A stretch of DNA of 64,000 bases from HGM04593 sp964470845 (GCA_964470845.1 CAYYEL010000002.1:12071-76070); one strand, 5' to 3'; positions 18,267 to 27,183 are shown, counted from the stretch's first letter. Made by a program: numbers and translations. Notes: generated by a model not told the origin, from the sequence alone.

Positions 18267-18656
18267 TTATTTTTTGCCTTGCAGAATCTGCTTTATATTA
18301 TCCTCGTTCTTTATGTTACAATAGTCATCGACTAAACTGAATATTTGCCATATTATTATGTAGCCTACGAGAATAGTACCTAATGTGTAGGTTATCATCT
18401 CATTTTTATCCATAATAGAAGCTACCGTAATATTTTGCAGTTTGTTTAAGAATAATTTAATGTTGTTCCACTGTGCAAGTATCATAATGGGTGTTATTGT
18501 GCTTGTGGCTACAATGGTTATTAGCAAAAATATTTTTGTACGGCGCCGAGGGGGTAATTGCACCTCGATTCTTTGGTGCAATTCTCGACTTTTTTGGGGA
18601 TTCTGTGCGAAACTCTTTTGTAACGCTTCGGCTATAATTTTATCTTTATGTGTCAT
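18267..18656 (-). CDS. Small two-helix membrane protein, possible sigma regulator
   Basis: 129 residues from the ATG chosen here (MTHKDKIIAEALQKSF); a TTG 27 bp upstream would also be in frame. The first 40 residues are charged and cytoplasmic by expectation, followed by membrane segments at about 41-60 and 88-110 and a short charged tail. It overlaps the end of the ECF sigma gene by 11 bp, the position typical of anti-sigma factors. I see no clear zinc-binding anti-sigma motif, so the regulatory role is inference from position. Confidence 0.7.
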   Translation of the reverse strand: MTHKDKIIAEALQKSFAQNPQKSRELHQRIEVQLPPRRRTKIFLLITIVATSTITPIMILAQWNNIKLFLNKLQNITVASIMDKNEMITYTLGTILVGYIIIWQIFSLVDDYCNIKNEDNIKQILQGKK

Positions 18657-19200
18657 TATTCTCTTTGTTGAGTATTTTTTCAAGGTTGCTTCGTGCTCGG
18701 GACAGATAAGATTTTATACTGCCTTCGGAGTAACCGGTTATTTTTACAATCTCTTTTATCTTTTTCTCTTCGAGGTAAAATAGCGTTACACATTGTCTCT
18801 CTTTAGAATTCAGCTTGTATATGGCACAGTGCAGCGCATCCTCGTTTAAGGGTTCGGGTGCTTTTTCATCTGCAATTTCGTATGCCTTTGTATCATCGTC
18901 GATTGATTCTAAAAAATCATCCTTCTTGTTTTTTCGCACAAAGCTTATGAATGTGTTAAAAGCAATACGCAGAAGCCAATTTTGGAACGATGCTATTTGC
19001 TTGAAGCTGCCAATGCCTTGCCACGCTTTTATGAACGTCTCTTGCGTGAGGTCGTCGCTCAGCGCCTCGTTGCCTTTTGTCTGAATGAGAAAATATCGTC
19101 TGACGTGTGGCAGATATTTATTCATTAAGGACGAGTAGGCCCGATGGTCGTTTAAAAGAAGCACCCTTGTTACCCACAGAATGTCTTCGGGGTTTTTCAT
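18646..19200 (-). CDS. ECF-type RNA polymerase sigma factor
   Basis: 184 residues. Region 2 is visible as DDLTQETFIKAWQ with the following NWLLRIAFNTFISFVRKNKK, and region 4 as ERQCVTLFYLEEKKIKEI then YSEGSIKSYLSRARSNL, a helix-turn-helix that binds the -35 element. ECF factors redirect RNA polymerase to envelope or stress genes. The start overlaps the end of the upstream membrane-protein gene by 4 bp (ATGA) and the end overlaps the small membrane-protein gene, giving a tightly coupled three-gene operon. Confidence 0.93.
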   Translation of the reverse strand: MKNPEDILWVTRVLLLNDHRAYSSLMNKYLPHVRRYFLIQTKGNEALSDDLTQETFIKAWQGIGSFKQIASFQNWLLRIAFNTFISFVRKNKKDDFLESIDDDTKAYEIADEKAPEPLNEDALHCAIYKLNSKERQCVTLFYLEEKKIKEIVKITGYSEGSIKSYLSRARSNLEKILNKENNDT

Positions 19201-19883
19201 TGTTGCTCCTCTTGTGTGTCGTTATTTTTTACTTCTATAAGTTCTATGCTGTTTTTTGATTCGGCCTGTTTGCGTTGTTTTTTTTTGATTTCTATTATAA
19301 AAAACACGGTGCGTACAATAAGGCGCAGAAACCCCGAAAAGAATAGGATGATGGCGATGAGTAGAATAAATTCATCAATACGTCCGCCGTCGGTAATTTC
19401 GTAAAACATCACGGCGAAGCCTATTCCAAGCAGGGTGGCGTCTGTTAGGAATTTATTCTGCGCGGTAATTATCTTCTCTTTTTTTGCGTTTATTATCGTT
19501 TGTAGATTTTCGTTGTTGGCGTCGGTAATTGCGCCTTTATCCACAAGGGTTATCAGAAATTCCTTTTCGCGAGCGTCTTTCTTGGCAAGGTTGCGGAAAT
19601 ATGTTACAATGAGCACAATTATTGATACAATTACAAGTAGTGTAATTACTACAATGTATATAAGTTCAATAATTTTGTCCGTCCTTCTTTCTACTGCTCT
19701 CTTTGAATTAATTTCATTTTGCTTGTCTTGCTCAATTATTCTTTCAATCATTGTGCTGCTAAGCTTTCCATCCTCGACCATTTGTAGAATCTGCTTGCCG
19801 CTATATTGTTGTGCTTGTGATTCGTTGGGAAGCAGTGTAACGAGTGTGAGTGTTACGATAATGATTTTTAGTAGGTTTTTCAT
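19197..19883 (-). CDS. Membrane protein first in the ECF sigma operon
   Basis: 228 residues: signal peptide (about 1-24, ending SQAQ), a short periplasmic part with SGKQILQMVEDGKLSS, then membrane segments at about 74-95, 148-163 and 172-195, and a long charged tail. It resembles unnamed Bacteroidales proteins of the DUF6249 kind that sit beside ECF sigma genes; I am not certain of the family. As the first gene, translationally coupled to the sigma factor, it may sense the envelope signal or hold the sigma factor inactive. Confidence 0.75.
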   Translation of the reverse strand: MKNLLKIIIVTLTLVTLLPNESQAQQYSGKQILQMVEDGKLSSTMIERIIEQDKQNEINSKRAVERRTDKIIELIYIVVITLLVIVSIIVLIVTYFRNLAKKDAREKEFLITLVDKGAITDANNENLQTIINAKKEKIITAQNKFLTDATLLGIGFAVMFYEITDGGRIDEFILLIAIILFFSGFLRLIVRTVFFIIEIKKKQRKQAESKNSIELIEVKNNDTQEEQQ

Positions 19884-19929
19884 TTTTTTTATTTTTTTGT
19901 GGTTAATATTTTTTCCCTTGTACCAATAG

Positions 19930-19955
19930 GACGCAATAAAGGGGCGAAAGGTTAC
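19930..19955 (-). promoter_or_regulatory. ECF-type promoter of the sigma operon
   Basis: On the reverse strand GTAAC (19951-19955) and CGTC (19930-19933) are separated by 17 nt, resembling the -35 (AAC-rich) and -10 (CGTC) elements used by many ECF sigma factors. The operon start codon is 47 bp downstream of the -10 element. This suggests the sigma factor drives its own operon. Confidence 0.5.
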
Positions 19956-20010
19956 AATTGCGGGAGAGAATTTTTGTGCAGGAGTAAATATTAGCCTTGG
20001 GGGGATATAA

Positions 20011-20046
20011 ACAAAACAGACAGCCTTTTTAGGCTGTCTGTTTTGT
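20011..20046 (-). terminator. Terminator of tRNA-Met
   Basis: A perfect 16-bp stem (20011-20026 with 20031-20046) with a 4-nt loop begins at the last base of the tRNA. In the leftward transcript it ends in TTTTGT, so it works as an intrinsic terminator for the tRNA; its symmetry would allow some function in the other direction. Confidence 0.8.
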
Positions 20047-20119
20047 AGCGAGAGTGGGTCACGATCCCACGACCTCCGGATTATGAATCCGACGCTCTAA
20101 CCAGCTGAGCTATCTCGCC
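20046..20119 (-). tRNA. tRNA-Met (CAT anticodon)
   Basis: 74 nt folding into a full cloverleaf: acceptor stem GGCGAGA/TCTCGCT with a G-U first pair, D-arm GCTC/GAGC, anticodon loop TTCATAA, T-arm GTGGG/CCCAC, discriminator A, no encoded CCA. The CAT anticodon is read as elongator Met; a tRNA-Ile2 with modified C34 is the alternative. The T-loop is ATCGTGA, where T54 and A58 are replaced by A54 and T58, an unusual but reciprocal swap. Confidence 0.9.
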
Positions 20120-20390
20120 ATCATTTTTGCGGTGCAAAGATACGATGCTATTTTGATAAATGCAAATTTTTTATTCTTTTTTTGCAAGATTTTATTTCTG
20201 CAATGCTTACGTGCAGATAAGAGGATATAAATTTCAGTGCCCGGTGTATCACTTAGAATCTGTTTAAAATTCCCTGTAAATAAAAGTTAAACAATCAGAT
20301 TCTATTTTTTTTGTGAATATTTTTAGATAATGTTGGAAAAGATGTTAAGAATAGTTTATATTCGCATAAATAATACGAATTTATCAGTCG
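20120..20390. other. Intergenic region before the aldo/keto reductase
   Basis: About 270 bp between the divergent tRNA and the reductase gene, AT-rich, no gene seen. TATATTCG (20357-20364) is a one-mismatch -7 box with TTGG 20 nt upstream and is the best candidate promoter for the reductase operon; its distance to the ATG is 26 bp. Confidence 0.35.
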
Positions 20391-21767
20391 ATGAAAGATT
20401 ATAAAGATGTGTGCGATGCTTCTCGTCGTACTTTTTTGAAGCGTTTGGGCGCGGGTGGTGCACTGGTGGCCGCTTCGTCTTTGGTTGGATGCAACAACAA
20501 GAATAGTGTAAAATATGTTGCCGAAGGGGTGGGTGGCGAGGTTCCTAAAGGAAAGATGGAGTACCGCAAGCATCCGTGTGGCGACAGTGTGTCGCTTTTG
20601 GGCTATGGAATGATGCGTCTGCCTATGAAAAAAGATGAATCGGGGGCGGATGTTATCGACCAAGAGCAGGTGAACCGTTTGGTCGATTATGCCATAGAGC
20701 ACGGCGTTAACTATTTCGACACGGCGCCTGTCTATTGCCGTGGAAAATCGGAGCAGGCTACGGGAATTGCTCTCAGCCGACACAGCCGCGATAAATATCT
20801 CATAGCAACAAAGCTCTCGAATATGCGTGGAAATAACACGCTGGAGTTTGGCAAGGAGATGTTTACAAATTCATTGAAAGAGCTTCGGGTCGATTATATA
20901 GACTATCTGTTGCTGCACAATCTGGGCAATCTTGATGCTTATAAAAAGCGTTTCCTCGATAATGGCCTGCTCGACTATCTGCTCGAACAAAAGAGGCGAG
21001 GCACGATAAGGAATCTTGGTTGGTCGTTCCACGGCAGTAAAGAGTTTTTCGATTATATGCTCGACGAGGCAGGCGTTCAATGGGATTTTATACAGATTCA
21101 GATGAATTACGTCGATTGGGAGCGTGGTAACCCGACAGCCGAGTATATGTACAATCGTCTGACCGAGAAAAATATCCCTGTGGTTATTATGGAACCTCTT
21201 TTGGGTGGTTCGCTGGCTACAATGAATTATCAGGCAATGGCAATGCTCAAGGAGCGCGAGCCGCAGCATAGCGTTGCTTCGTGGGCTTTCCGCTTTGTGG
21301 GCAGCTTCGAGAATGTACTCACGGCTCTGAGTGGAATGACTTATATGGAGCATCTTCAGGATAATATTCGCACCTACTCGCCTCTCAGATGGCTCAGCGA
21401 CGAGGAGTTTGCTTTGCTTAGCGACGTTGCACGCCGCAAAATGAGTTTTCAGAATGTCGATTGTACCGACTGTAAATATTGTATGCCCTGTCCTTACGGC
21501 CTCGATATTCCCTCAATTTTCAAGCATTATAATCGTTGTCTCAATGAGGGTACAATGCCACAGAACGAGCTCGACGCCGATTATCGCGAACAGCGCAGGG
21601 CTTTTCTCATTGGGCTCGACCGCACCGTGCCCCGTATGCGTCAGGCCGATAAGTGCGTGGGGTGTCGTGAGTGTGAACCTCACTGTCCGCAAAGGATAAA
21701 GATTGCTCGTGAGATGCGCCGCATCGACGAGTTTATGCAGACGGTTAAGGGCGATGGTCTCATTTAA
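20391..21767 (+). CDS. Exported aldo/keto reductase with two 4Fe-4S clusters
   Basis: 458 residues. The N-terminus carries a twin-arginine signal (SRRTFLKRL at 11-19) and a lipobox-like SLVGC ending at cysteine 34, so it may be an exported lipoprotein. The aldo/keto reductase barrel follows (YGMMRLPM, GVNYFDTAPVYCRGKSE with the catalytic tyrosine, IATKLSN). A ferredoxin-like tail contains CTDCKYCMPCPYG at about 363-375 and CVGCRECEPHCPQ at about 427-439, enough for two clusters. Substrate unknown. The next gene starts 6 bp later and encodes a membrane polyferredoxin, so the two probably exchange electrons. Confidence 0.85.
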   Translation: MKDYKDVCDASRRTFLKRLGAGGALVAASSLVGCNNKNSVKYVAEGVGGEVPKGKMEYRKHPCGDSVSLLGYGMMRLPMKKDESGADVIDQEQVNRLVDYAIEHGVNYFDTAPVYCRGKSEQATGIALSRHSRDKYLIATKLSNMRGNNTLEFGKEMFTNSLKELRVDYIDYLLLHNLGNLDAYKKRFLDNGLLDYLLEQKRRGTIRNLGWSFHGSKEFFDYMLDEAGVQWDFIQIQMNYVDWERGNPTAEYMYNRLTEKNIPVVIMEPLLGGSLATMNYQAMAMLKEREPQHSVASWAFRFVGSFENVLTALSGMTYMEHLQDNIRTYSPLRWLSDEEFALLSDVARRKMSFQNVDCTDCKYCMPCPYGLDIPSIFKHYNRCLNEGTMPQNELDADYREQRRAFLIGLDRTVPRMRQADKCVGCRECEPHCPQRIKIAREMRRIDEFMQTVKGDGLI

Positions 21768-21773
21768 AACTTT

Positions 21774-23264
21774 ATGACTATGTTACGCAAGATAAGAATA
21801 TTATTTGCAGCGTTTTTCTTCGTTGGTATAACATTACTTTTTCTCGATTTTACCGGTGTTTTTCACTTGTGGCTCGGGTGGATGGCACGGGTGCAGTTTG
21901 TGCCGGCTCTTTTGGCTGTGAATGTAGCAGTGGTTGCAGTGTTGCTGTTGCTGACGTTGCTCTTTGGCAGGGTCTATTGTTCGGTCGTTTGTCCGTTGGG
22001 TGTGATGCAGGATATTGTCTCGAACCTATCGGGCCGACGTAAGGGCAAGCGTCTGCGCTTTGGATTTTCAAAGGAGAATAGATGGTTGCGCATTGTGCTG
22101 TTGGTACTTTTTATAGCGGCTCTTGTAGCCGGATTTTCGTGGGTGGCCGCACTCATCGAGCCTTACAGCGCATACGGTCGCATTGTGAATAATTTACTCT
22201 CTCCGCTTTATCTGTGGGTAAATAATCTGTTGGCCTACGTTGCCGAGCGTGCCGATAGTTACGCTTTCTACTCGGTGGAAGTGTGGTTGCGCAGCGGTGC
22301 GACGCTTGCTGTCGCATCCGTAACTTTTGCGGTGCTCTTTGTGCTTGCTTGGCGTGGCGGGCGTACGTGGTGTAATAATATTTGTCCGGTGGGCACGCTG
22401 TTGGGCTTTGTATCGCGCTTTTCGCTTTTTAAAATGGTTGTCGATACATCGAAATGTAACGGTTGCAAAGTGTGCGAGCGCAGTTGCAAGGGGGCGTGTA
22501 TCGACGCGGCTGCACATATTATCGACCACAGTCGTTGTGTTGCCTGTATGAATTGTATCGACAAGTGCAAGCGTGGTGCTATGGGGTATAAATTTGTGGG
22601 CTGGGGTAAGGCATCGGCTCAAAATGATGCATCGACCGACACGGCGCGTCGTTCGTTCCTTGCGATAGGAGGAACATTTGTTGCTTCGTCGCTCTTGGCA
22701 CAGGCCGATAAGAAGGTCGATGGCGGTCTTGCTGCAATTGAGAATAAGCGTGTGCCTAAGCGTACAGTGCCCGTACTGCCCGCGGGAGCCGATAGTGCGA
22801 AAAATTTTACACAGCATTGCACAGCGTGTCAGTTGTGCGTCTCAAAATGCCCCAATGACGTGCTGCGTCCCTCGCAGAGTATCGAACACCTTATGCAGCC
22901 CGAGATGTCTTTTGAGCGCGGATATTGTCGCCCCTCGTGCAATATATGTTCGCAGGTGTGTCCCAACGGTGCTATCAAGCCCATTGAGAAGCCTATGAAG
23001 AGCGCTGTGAAAATAGGTACAGCTGTGTGGGTGGCCGACAATTGCATCGCCTATCGCGACGGTGTCTCGTGTGGCAACTGCGAGCGCCACTGTCCTAACG
23101 GCGCAATAAAGATGATTGAGTGTAAGGATAAAACCGGTGCGTCCAAAATTCCTATGATTGATGCCGAGCGCTGCTTGGGCTGCGGTGCTTGCGAATATGT
23201 GTGTCCTGCACGTCCTTTCAGTGCTATTTTTGTCGAGGGTATCGAGGTGCATCGCACTGTTTAG
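21774..23264 (+). CDS. Membrane polyferredoxin, NapH-NapG-like fusion
   Basis: 496 residues in two parts. The first (1-285) is NapH/YccM-like: about five membrane helices, two CxxxCP motifs (CSVVCPLG near 69, CNNICPVG near 200) and two 4Fe-4S motifs (CNGCKVCERSC, CVACMNCIDKC). The second (286-496) is NapG-like: it begins with an internal twin-arginine motif RRSFL at 292-296 plus a hydrophobic stretch, then four more cysteine clusters (from 349, 385, 424 and 467). In Nap systems these proteins take electrons from quinol. It is co-transcribed with the aldo/keto reductase. Its stop codon overlaps that of the convergent DUF389 gene by 4 bp. Confidence 0.85.
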   Translation: MTMLRKIRILFAAFFFVGITLLFLDFTGVFHLWLGWMARVQFVPALLAVNVAVVAVLLLLTLLFGRVYCSVVCPLGVMQDIVSNLSGRRKGKRLRFGFSKENRWLRIVLLVLFIAALVAGFSWVAALIEPYSAYGRIVNNLLSPLYLWVNNLLAYVAERADSYAFYSVEVWLRSGATLAVASVTFAVLFVLAWRGGRTWCNNICPVGTLLGFVSRFSLFKMVVDTSKCNGCKVCERSCKGACIDAAAHIIDHSRCVACMNCIDKCKRGAMGYKFVGWGKASAQNDASTDTARRSFLAIGGTFVASSLLAQADKKVDGGLAAIENKRVPKRTVPVLPAGADSAKNFTQHCTACQLCVSKCPNDVLRPSQSIEHLMQPEMSFERGYCRPSCNICSQVCPNGAIKPIEKPMKSAVKIGTAVWVADNCIAYRDGVSCGNCERHCPNGAIKMIECKDKTGASKIPMIDAERCLGCGACEYVCPARPFSAIFVEGIEVHRTV

Positions 23265-24628
23265 TTACTATCGTCATAAAAGTCAACAATCATTGCAGGG
23301 GTATTTGTGCGGCGGCGCACCCAGTTTGTGAGGCGCTTGCGTGCATTGTTGTCAATGGGATGCGACAGGGTTATTCGGGTAAAAGTCGAGGTTTTTTCAT
23401 CGATGCCGATTGTGTCGATGCTGCTGCTCCACAGATAGCCTATTGCGATGCCTTTAATAGCGGGAAAAAGTGTGCTCCCCTCGTAAAGAAGATGCTTGTC
23501 GAGGGTCGCGTAACGATAGAGCGCGTCGAGGCTGTCGCGCATCGAGGCTATCAGTTGCTGTTGCACACGGGCCATCGAGTCGCGGCTGTGAAACATCTCT
23601 TGTGCAATGTTTGTGCGCAGCGTGCTAAGCATCAAACTGTCGCGCCGTTCACCATCTTGAATAATCTGTATATGTGTGCCGTCTAAATGATACTGCGGTA
23701 GTCGATTGCGTATATTGTCTATCAGTGCAGTGGGAATGTGATTGCCTATATATACGGCCTCTATTGTGCGTCGCGGATAGTCAATCTGTTTTTCTATTAT
23801 GTGCGCCCCTTGAAAGTGTAGTTCCTGCGCTATGAAATTGTCGGCATTTTGCATATAGATTGTTTTTTGCACAATATTATAGGTGAGTACAAGCGAAGGC
23901 AACAGGGTTATTGCCGATATTGCAATGAGCATACGCTTAACCTTTTTCTCGTGCTGCTTATCGGCAAATACTTTAGGCGAGAATTTAAGAATGCGCACAC
24001 CAAGATAGGTCGATACGGCTATAAAAACCGAATTTATAAAAAACAGATAGAGAGCACCCAGTGCCAGCAGCCATCGGCCGGTTGCCAAACAGAATCCCAC
24101 AGTGCATAGTGGCGGCAGTAGTGCGGTCGAGATTGCAACACCCACAATAACCTGTATGCGGTTACCTATGCTGCTCAGTGCAAGAAACCCCGACGCTCCG
24201 CCTATAAAGGCTACAATAACGTCGTACATAGTGGGCGAGGTTCGTGCCAGCAGTTGCGATTGCGCCTCGCCAAGGGGCGAGACCCAAAAGTATATTGTGG
24301 CGGCAACGGTGGCAAAGAGCGATGCTGTCAGAAGATTGCGCAGCGAGCGTTTCATAAGCTCGGCGTCGTTGATGCCAACGGCAAGCCCTGTGCCTATTAT
24401 TGGACCCATAAGAGGCGAGATGAGCATTGCACCGAATATCATATGTGTAGAGTCTATATTCAGGCCCACCGAGGCTATCAGTACAGCGAAGATAAGAATC
24501 CATAATGTTACACCGCGAAATTCAACTGCACGACGCACATTTTCAATTACTGTGCTCTCATTCTCTTTGTCGGGCGAGGGGTCGAGCCTTCCTTTAAGCT
24601 CGTTGTATAGAATTTTGAATATGTTCAT
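23261..24628 (-). CDS. DUF389 (TIGR00341) membrane protein
   Basis: 455 residues. The DUF389 core (about 40-220) has six membrane segments and the family motifs GAMLISPLMGPIIG, ASGFLALSS and STALLPPLCTVG. The rest is a soluble domain after a further membrane segment (about 232-252), ending near a conserved-looking TRITLSHPI. No function is established for the family. It is last in a leftward operon after ruvB and the flippase, 28 bp after the latter. Confidence 0.88.
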   Translation of the reverse strand: MNIFKILYNELKGRLDPSPDKENESTVIENVRRAVEFRGVTLWILIFAVLIASVGLNIDSTHMIFGAMLISPLMGPIIGTGLAVGINDAELMKRSLRNLLTASLFATVAATIYFWVSPLGEAQSQLLARTSPTMYDVIVAFIGGASGFLALSSIGNRIQVIVGVAISTALLPPLCTVGFCLATGRWLLALGALYLFFINSVFIAVSTYLGVRILKFSPKVFADKQHEKKVKRMLIAISAITLLPSLVLTYNIVQKTIYMQNADNFIAQELHFQGAHIIEKQIDYPRRTIEAVYIGNHIPTALIDNIRNRLPQYHLDGTHIQIIQDGERRDSLMLSTLRTNIAQEMFHSRDSMARVQQQLIASMRDSLDALYRYATLDKHLLYEGSTLFPAIKGIAIGYLWSSSIDTIGIDEKTSTFTRITLSHPIDNNARKRLTNWVRRRTNTPAMIVDFYDDSN

Positions 24629-24656
24629 TGTTGTTCCTTCAAACGAGGCTGTATCC

Positions 24657-26144
24657 TCATTTGAAAAAACGATTTATAAAAGGTATTTGTTTCAGTGGCA
24701 GGTCTTTTTTGATAAAATAGATTATATAAACTGCCATCAGCAAGGTGTTGAATGCCATCCTTGCACAGCTGCTCTCTATCGGGGCGAGGTGTGAGATGCA
24801 ATAGAGCACTGCTGCCAGCAGTGTATATGCACCAATCTCTTTAAGATTGTAGCGTATGGGGTTACGGCGCTGTCCCACAATGTAGGAGAGGAGCATCGCC
24901 ACAAAATATCCTGTAAATGATGCAAGAGCGCAGGCCATATAACCATACTGCGGAACAAAGATTATGTTTATTGCAAACAGTACAGCGCAACCGCTGAAAG
25001 AGAATATTGCTCCCCACCACGTTTCATTGTTCAGCTTGTACCAGAATGAGAGATTAAAATTTATGCCCATAAAAATCTCGGCCAGCATCACAAAAGGTAT
25101 TACTTTTAGTCCCTCCCAATAGTCCGAGGCTATAAGATGGCGCAGAATATCCATATAGAACATAACAGCCAAGAAGGCCATTATTGCCACAATGATAAAA
25201 TATTTCATAGCCTTGGCATAGAGCTCTTTGCTATCCTTTTGATTGCTGCTGCCAAAGACAAAAGGCTCGTATGCGAAGCGGAAGGCTTGTATGAGCATTG
25301 CCATTATGGCGGCTACCTTTACCACTGCACCGTATATTGCAAGCTCCACCTCGCCACGCTCGCCGGGGACAAGCCATTTGTAAATTATCTTGTCGGCGTG
25401 CAGATTGAGAATGCCTGCGAGGCTCAGCAGCAGCAGTGGCCACGAGTAGGAGAGCATAGAGCGCAGCATACGAATATCGGCAGTGGGGCGATAGAGCCTT
25501 AATTCGGGCAGCAGGAACAGGGTTATCGAGGAGGTACAGATAAGGTTTATAAGGAATATATAGTAGGCTTGATTATTGGGGTCGTAGAATCCCTCGACTG
25601 CCTGAGGATGCTCCTTGCAGAGCCACGGCAGAAGCAGAAAGGCTGTAAGGTTCATTGCAATGTTCATTGCAATGAACAGTAATTTGAGCCCCGCAAATTT
25701 CCACGGACGCTTGCAGTGGCGTATATATCCGAAGAGTATGGCTTGAATGGCGTCGAGCGACACAACAACGGCCATCATTGTAACAAATTCGGGGTGGTCG
25801 CTATAATCGAGCGCCCGAGCTACTGTGTCGATGTTTGTAAACACCGCAAGCAGAAACAGTGCGCACAGGCTGCCCACAACCTGCAACGACATTGAAAGTA
25901 CTTTGGGTACGTCGGCGTTCTCACGGCCTGCGAAGCGGAAAAAGGTTGTCTCGAATCCGAATGTGAGCAGTGCCAGCAACAGTGCCACCCAAGCATATAC
26001 GTTGGTTACAATGCCATAGTTGCCCGACTCGGCGGTCATTGTGTAGGTGTAAAGCGGCACCAGCAGATAGTTGAGAAAGCGTCCCACTATGCTGCTGAGG
26101 CCGTATATGACTGTGTCTTTCAGTAGCGATTGTAACCTTGCCAT
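24657..26144 (-). CDS. Wzx/MATE-like oligosaccharide flippase family protein
   Basis: 495 residues with about 12-14 membrane helices and the polysaccharide-transport start DTVIYGLSSIVGRFLNYLLV, TMTAESGNYG. Proteins of this MOP superfamily branch flip lipid-linked sugars across the inner membrane. There is no glycosyltransferase nearby; the neighbours are ruvB (22 bp upstream) and the DUF389 gene, so the substrate is unclear. It is a different protein from the flippase at 53601. Confidence 0.88.
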   Translation of the reverse strand: MARLQSLLKDTVIYGLSSIVGRFLNYLLVPLYTYTMTAESGNYGIVTNVYAWVALLLALLTFGFETTFFRFAGRENADVPKVLSMSLQVVGSLCALFLLAVFTNIDTVARALDYSDHPEFVTMMAVVVSLDAIQAILFGYIRHCKRPWKFAGLKLLFIAMNIAMNLTAFLLLPWLCKEHPQAVEGFYDPNNQAYYIFLINLICTSSITLFLLPELRLYRPTADIRMLRSMLSYSWPLLLLSLAGILNLHADKIIYKWLVPGERGEVELAIYGAVVKVAAIMAMLIQAFRFAYEPFVFGSSNQKDSKELYAKAMKYFIIVAIMAFLAVMFYMDILRHLIASDYWEGLKVIPFVMLAEIFMGINFNLSFWYKLNNETWWGAIFSFSGCAVLFAINIIFVPQYGYMACALASFTGYFVAMLLSYIVGQRRNPIRYNLKEIGAYTLLAAVLYCISHLAPIESSCARMAFNTLLMAVYIIYFIKKDLPLKQIPFINRFFK

Positions 26145-26166
26145 TTGTTTGTGTCTGTTTTTTTAT

Positions 26167-27183
26167 TTAGAATAACGACCCTTCGCTTGCTCCGTAACGA
26201 CTGCGCCCCAGATGCTTGTAGGCAAGGTCGGTAACTTCGCGTCCGCGTGGGGTGCGCTTCAAGAATCCTTCTTTAATAAGATAGGGTTCATAAACCTCTT
26301 CAATTGTGCCGGCATCTTCGCTCAAGGCGGTGGCTATTGTGCCTATGCCCACAGGGCCACCCTTGAATTTATCAATGATGGTACACAGTATTTTGTTGTC
26401 AATCTCGTCGAGGCCGAATTTGTCAATGTTAAGTGCTTCAAGCGCCAATTTGGCAATGGAGTTTGTGATGTGGCCGTTGCCCATCACTTGTGCAAAGTCG
26501 CGCACGCGGCGCAGCAGGGCATTGGCGATACGGGGCGTTCCTCGGCTGCGACGGGCAATTTCGTAAGTGGCCTCTTCGTCGAACGACACTTTCAGAATGT
26601 GGGCCGAGCGGGCAATAATGCCGGCGAGGGTCTTGCTATCGTAATATTCAAGGTGCATATTTATTCCGAAACGGGCACGCAGGGGGGCTGTCAATAGTCC
26701 GCTGCGGGTTGTTGCGCCGATAAGAGTAAAGGGGCTCAGGTCGATCTGTATCGAGCGTGCCGAGGGGCCTTTGTCTATGAGAATGTCTATGCGATAATCC
26801 TCCATTGCCGAGTAAAGATACTCCTCGACAATGGGCGAGAGGCGGTGAATCTCGTCGATGAAAAGAACGTCGTTTGGTTCGAGCGAGGTGAGAATGCCGG
26901 CAAGGTCGCCGGGCTTGTCGAGCACAGGCCCCGATGTTACCTTGAATCCTACGCCCAGCTCATTGGCTATAATGTTGCTTAGTGTGGTTTTTCCTAATCC
27001 CGGGGGGCCGTGCAGAAGCACGTGGTCGAGCGACTCGCCACGCATCTTTGCTGCTTGTACAAAAATTCCGAGGTTGCTCACTATTTTCTCTTGTCCGGTA
27101 AAATCGTCGAACGAGAGGGGGCGCAGTGCATTCTCGAATTCTTTGTCGCTGTGCTTGCCGCGTATGTCAAAATCGGTGCTCAT
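26167..27183 (-). CDS. ruvB: Holliday junction branch migration helicase RuvB
   Basis: 338 residues, AAA+ ATPase. Walker A is HGPPGLGKTT, Walker B DVLFIDEIHRL, sensor 1 TLIGATTRSGLLTAPLRARFG with the arginine finger, and the C-terminal winged helix contains RTPRGREVTDLAYKHLG. Works with RuvA and RuvC in recombination repair; ruvA is not in the window. First gene of a leftward operon. Confidence 0.97.
   Translation of the reverse strand: MSTDFDIRGKHSDKEFENALRPLSFDDFTGQEKIVSNLGIFVQAAKMRGESLDHVLLHGPPGLGKTTLSNIIANELGVGFKVTSGPVLDKPGDLAGILTSLEPNDVLFIDEIHRLSPIVEEYLYSAMEDYRIDILIDKGPSARSIQIDLSPFTLIGATTRSGLLTAPLRARFGINMHLEYYDSKTLAGIIARSAHILKVSFDEEATYEIARRSRGTPRIANALLRRVRDFAQVMGNGHITNSIAKLALEALNIDKFGLDEIDNKILCTIIDKFKGGPVGIGTIATALSEDAGTIEEVYEPYLIKEGFLKRTPRGREVTDLAYKHLGRSRYGASEGSLF

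Noticed and set aside
26167..27183. Regulatory or mobile role for the region around ruvB
   Set aside because: ruvB, flippase and DUF389 gene have ordinary spacing and no repeats or transposase remnants.
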